From Dictyophora rubrovolvata (lineage: Eukaryota; Basidiomycota; Agaricomycetes; Phallales; Phallaceae): a DNA stretch of 64,000 nt. This document shows, piece after piece, positions 61,146-64,000 of this stretch. The notes under the pieces were generated by a model that saw only the letters and a list, made by a program, of their open reading frames with translations, did not search any database and had not been told where the DNA came from. The stretch covers positions 744,001 to 808,000 of the forward strand of contig CP114117.1 in NCBI GenBank assembly GCA_029959195.1, in the 5' to 3' direction. The first letter of the stretch is position 1; each line of letters begins with the position of its first letter. The position numbers and the translations under genes are program-made.

Positions 61146-63192
61146 ATGGGGAACACCGTCTCAGGGTCTCGAGATCGCTCATATGATGAATTTGTCGATT
61201 TTGGCTCCCTCACTCCCCAGGGAATCTACACCGGTCCTCAGGACTGGAACCAACAAGTGGTTGAAAATCTCATCGTTGACCGAAAACTCGCTCCTTTTTA
61301 CAGGCCTCTAGAAGATTACGATGATTCATGGGACGATGACCAGATTCTCGCTGCTCGCAAGGAACTCCCCAATCCTTCTCAGTCGAACCAGTCTGAGTCA
61401 TCCCAAGGCATTAGCAGCTCGAAATCTCATCATGGCAGGAGTTCTAACAAAAATGGAAAAGAACCCTTTCGATTATCAGAAGCCTCAGTCTACAGAGGTG
61501 CCGTTGAGTGCCCCATTTGCTTCCTCGTGAGTGCTTCTCTTTGTTCCAACGCCTCTCGTCATTTAACCGTTTATTTCAAATATATATTAGTATTATCCTC
61601 CTAACATCAATCGTTCTCGATGTTGTGACCAAGCTATCTGTACAGAATGCTTTGTTCAGATCAAACGTACTGAGCCGACCACCACCCATTTGGTCTCGGA
61701 GCCAGCCGCTTGTCCCTATTGCGTCCAAGAGAACTTTGGTGTGACTTATCAGCCACCCGAATGGAAAGCAGGGCTAGCAAGGGAAGGTCAAGCTTCTCCT
61801 GTGTGTCCTAAGTTTTTTCTTGTGTTATACTTTTCTAATTCACATTCTTTTTCAGCCCTCTCCTAGTCGTTACGAGTCAAAAGTCAGCCCGTCAGGGGGT
61901 GAACAGCCAAGGCGGCGGAAAAGCTTTGGTGCCAATGACCCTGAAGTTGTGACAATTGGTAAAACTACCGATTCTTTTCATTTGGTGATGTGTCTTTCAT
62001 ATGCTCATCTCTGTTTCCAGATCATATTCGACCAGACTGGGAGGCTAAACTGGCTGCTGTACGTGCTGCCGTCCAGCGTCGTGCCAATCGCCGCATCATC
62101 ATGCGGCAAGTGGGCGATCGCCTTATTCCCGTTGGAATTACGAGTGGGCGTATTATAAATATAGAACCGCCGCCTGAGGGTGGCGAAGGTGAAAGTAATG
62201 GTTCATCTCGGCGACGGCGGAGACATCATCCTAGTGCTGACTTCAATCAGCTAGTGGGCCCGGACCTTGAAGAGGTAGGCATTTTTATGAAGTGTTTACA
62301 AGTTGACAATCTAAATCTGACCATTTCATTCTAGCTCATGATTATGGAAGCGATGCGTTTGTCGCTGATCGAACATGAGGAACAGCAACGGCGACAAAAC
62401 GCGGCAAACAACGATAATAATGCGAACACAAATACAATTGCGAATGATACTAGATCTGAATTACGTGCTGAAAACAACATACCTTCAATTGTACCCACCA
62501 TCAACAATAACAATAACAACATGTATAGTGGAAATGTTATCTCTCCGTCCTCCACTCCGAGTCCTAGTGCATCTGCATCTCCAAGAAACTCACTATCACC
62601 TCCCAATGAATCATCCGGACACTCTCCATCTCCTTCTCCTCGCCAAAGTTTCATTCGTATGTCATCACCTCTAGGCGTTCCAAGTCCAGAACAAGGATCG
62701 GGATCAAACTTGCGTAGATCAACTAGCAGCAGCAGATCTGCCATTATCGCCGCCCTTGCAGCTCACACAGCGTCTGCGATATTGGGTAACGAGAATTCAG
62801 ATCAATCTCAGGCTCAATCTCAGGCTCAGGCTCAGGCTCAGGCTCAGACTCTTTTGGCTGATTTTCCCACGACGGCAGGACAAAGTGATAGTAATCCTAC
62901 ATTGGAGAATGCCCTTGCTGATGCGACGAATGACTCGCTTAATCTTCATACACACTCGAGTCTCGAAGTTCGGACTGACCTGTCATCGTCACTACCACCT
63001 TTACCTCCTCCTCCTCCGACAAATGACGGGGGTCTACTTACAGCTCAGAAAAACGAGCCTAATTTGCCGACAATTCCTCCTCAGCCTGAACGAGCCATTT
63101 CGGCAGATGACGCCGCTGCGGAACGTATGCCAGAAGGCTATCTGCCTTTACCTTCCACGACCGACTTGTCAGATCCTCTCATTAGACATTAA
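61146..63192 (+). CDS. SIP5: SIP5-type RING finger protein
   Basis: Homologue of yeast Sip5, a Snf1/Reg1-associated protein. Start [16 protein letters not shown] fits the N-myristoylation rule (Gly2, Ser/Thr at position 5-6), suggesting membrane attachment. Next are [20 protein letters not shown] and [20 protein letters not shown]. An atypical RING spans CPICFL, joined over an intron to [20 protein letters not shown], and CPYC. The middle has [20 protein letters not shown] and [20 protein letters not shown], typical of the family. [20 protein letters not shown] resembles a ubiquitin-interacting motif. The last 250 residues are Asn-, Ser-, Pro- and Gln/Ala-rich (QAQAQAQAQ near 62815-62850) and end DPLIRH with TAA at 63190-63192. 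Five exons, about 570 residues. It sits between two PL8 lyase genes, probably without functional link. Confidence 0.87.
62810..62855 (+). repeat. CAGGCT hexamer repeat
   Basis: In-frame CAGGCT/CAATCT copies encode [15 protein letters not shown] in the SIP5 C-terminal tail. Length can vary without frameshift. Confidence 0.75.
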
Positions 63193-63534
63193 ATAAACAT
63201 CTTATTTATTTTTGGAGTTTTTTTTTTGTTCCTTTCATTATCCTAAATCATCATTGCGAAATGCCTCTTTTATAGTCTCTCGTTACTAAGTAATGCTCTC
63301 TTAAGACGTTTTTCTGTTTTTTTTCTCTCCCTCTTATTCATCAGAATAACTACTATTTGCATGAATCTATTTCTTTCTTGTTATTTGCTCTTCTTTTTGC
63401 CCAAAATTTATGTGTTGTAGCTTATTAGAACTTGTCAATATCCAACATGCGCCGCGGCGGAGATGAATGAAACCACAGTATTCATCGATTGAGTCAAACA
63501 CACATGAAAAGATACATGATACTGATATTTAGAT
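63193..63534. other. convergent 3' spacer
   Basis: 342 bp between the stop codons of SIP5 (+) and the second PL8 gene (-). T-rich (polyT runs at 63217 and 63318), no gene. Confidence 0.55.
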
Positions 63535-64000
63535 TCATAACAAAGAGATAGGGATACTAGATCCTGCCGTTGGATTAGTAGGGAAATTAACAGGGAAAGT
63601 CTTGTTCGCCTCCGTTCCCCATCCTTCGGGTGTCCAAAACGTATCCATGGATACTGTCAATGTAATTTCAGTCAACGTCTGCGTTGGATCAGCCACCGTC
63701 ATTGTCCATCCATTCTCTTCAACAATCAATATCAATGCATTGGGAGAAGTGATGGTCATGCCACCAAAACTGCCTAAAAATGACGGAGGGACAAATACGC
63801 TACCTCCACTTGGCTGCCAAAACGAGATCATGGTAACGCCATTCAACAAATCATGCACTGCACTAATTTCGGTCGTTTCGATGAGTGTGATGAGTGGACT
63901 TTCAAGTGCGTCGATGACGAATTGTTCAATACTACCTCTTCCGGGGAAGACGCTGTACGAGATTGGTTTATTCAGGTTGTTCGGGTCGTGATATATCCAT
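63535..64000 (-). CDS. second PL8 polysaccharide lyase, C-terminal end (continues beyond the window)
   Basis: The last ~155 residues of a PL8 lyase, reading into the window edge. They run IYHDPNNLNKPISYSVFPGR, SIEQFVIDALESPLITLIET, LLNGVTMISFWQPSGGSVFV, PPSFLGSFGGMTITSP, ENGWTMTVADPTQT and MDTFWTPEGWGTEANKTFPV, ending SSIPISLL and TGA at 63535-63537. It aligns block by block with the end of the PL8 gene at 56921-59857 (KPISYSVFPGR, TMIAFWQPNGGSVEVP, KWTMTVSDPTQ), showing a paralogous pair with clear divergence. No intron is present in this part, as in the other copy. The catalytic part lies outside the window, so completeness cannot be judged. Confidence 0.93.
   Translation of the reverse strand, partial: WIYHDPNNLNKPISYSVFPGRGSIEQFVIDALESPLITLIETTEISAVHDLLNGVTMISFWQPSGGSVFVPPSFLGSFGGMTITSPNALILIVEENGWTMTVADPTQTLTEITLTVSMDTFWTPEGWGTEANKTFPVNFPTNPTAGSSIPISLL

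Overview
The window reads as nuclear DNA of a mushroom-forming basidiomycete (Agaricomycetes). Genes are dense but intron-rich. Introns are about 50-70 nt with GT(A/G)(A/T/C)GT donors and CTNAC-like branch sites. Several products belong to families typical of this group: DUF6533 seven-TM proteins, DUF6593 proteins, fungal PL8 polysaccharide lyases, Kre9/KNH-like secreted proteins and arrestin-like proteins. No prokaryotic-type operons, CRISPR arrays or rRNA were seen. All exon models were built by eye from splice signals and reading frame, so junctions are approximate.

Layout. 0.4-2.7 kb (-): a complete cytochrome P450. 3.9-6.1 kb: an F-box-like remnant, then a damaged Kre9-like secreted-protein gene whose intron region carries a duplicated acceptor/exon segment and a long hairpin. 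8.2-9.6 kb (+): a medium-chain (enoyl) reductase with a GC-AG intron. 9.6-12.9 kb: no gene recognised. 12.9-14.1 kb (+): a ubiquitin-conjugating E2 whose HPN motif reads HPG. 14.5-20.4 kb (+): a very large Ser/Pro/Gln-rich protein in eight exons. It converges with a block of minus-strand genes at 21-26.5 kb: a DUF6593 protein, a BTB/POZ protein, the N-terminal glutamine amidohydrolase NTAQ1 (again with a GC-AG intron) and a small Ser/Pro-rich protein. 26.5-34.5 kb is gene-poor, with exon-like fragments of an unidentified gene and a possible NACHT fragment.

34.5-39.9 kb: a divergent pair, an SLC35F6-like transporter (-) and an arrestin-like protein (+), sharing a 477 bp intergenic promoter. 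42-43 kb (+): a small secreted glycoprotein with a tandemly duplicated promoter. 43-47 kb: gene-poor with one orphan coding-like segment. 47-48.6 kb (-): a DUF6533 seven-TM protein. 49.7-55.9 kb (+): three housekeeping genes, SNM1/PSO2 interstrand cross-link nuclease, a spartin/senescence-domain protein and the complex III assembly factor CBP4. 56.9-64 kb: a complete PL8 polysaccharide lyase (+), a SIP5 RING protein (+) and the 3' end of a second PL8 lyase (-) running off the window.

No single metabolic cluster or defence system is evident; most genes are conserved housekeeping or lineage-typical genes. The best leads are the E2 with a replaced catalytic-motif Asn, the two GC-AG introns, the duplicated promoter and duplicated exon segments in two secreted-protein genes, the inverted PL8 pair, and the uncharacterised coding relics at 29.6-30.5 and 43.2-43.5 kb.
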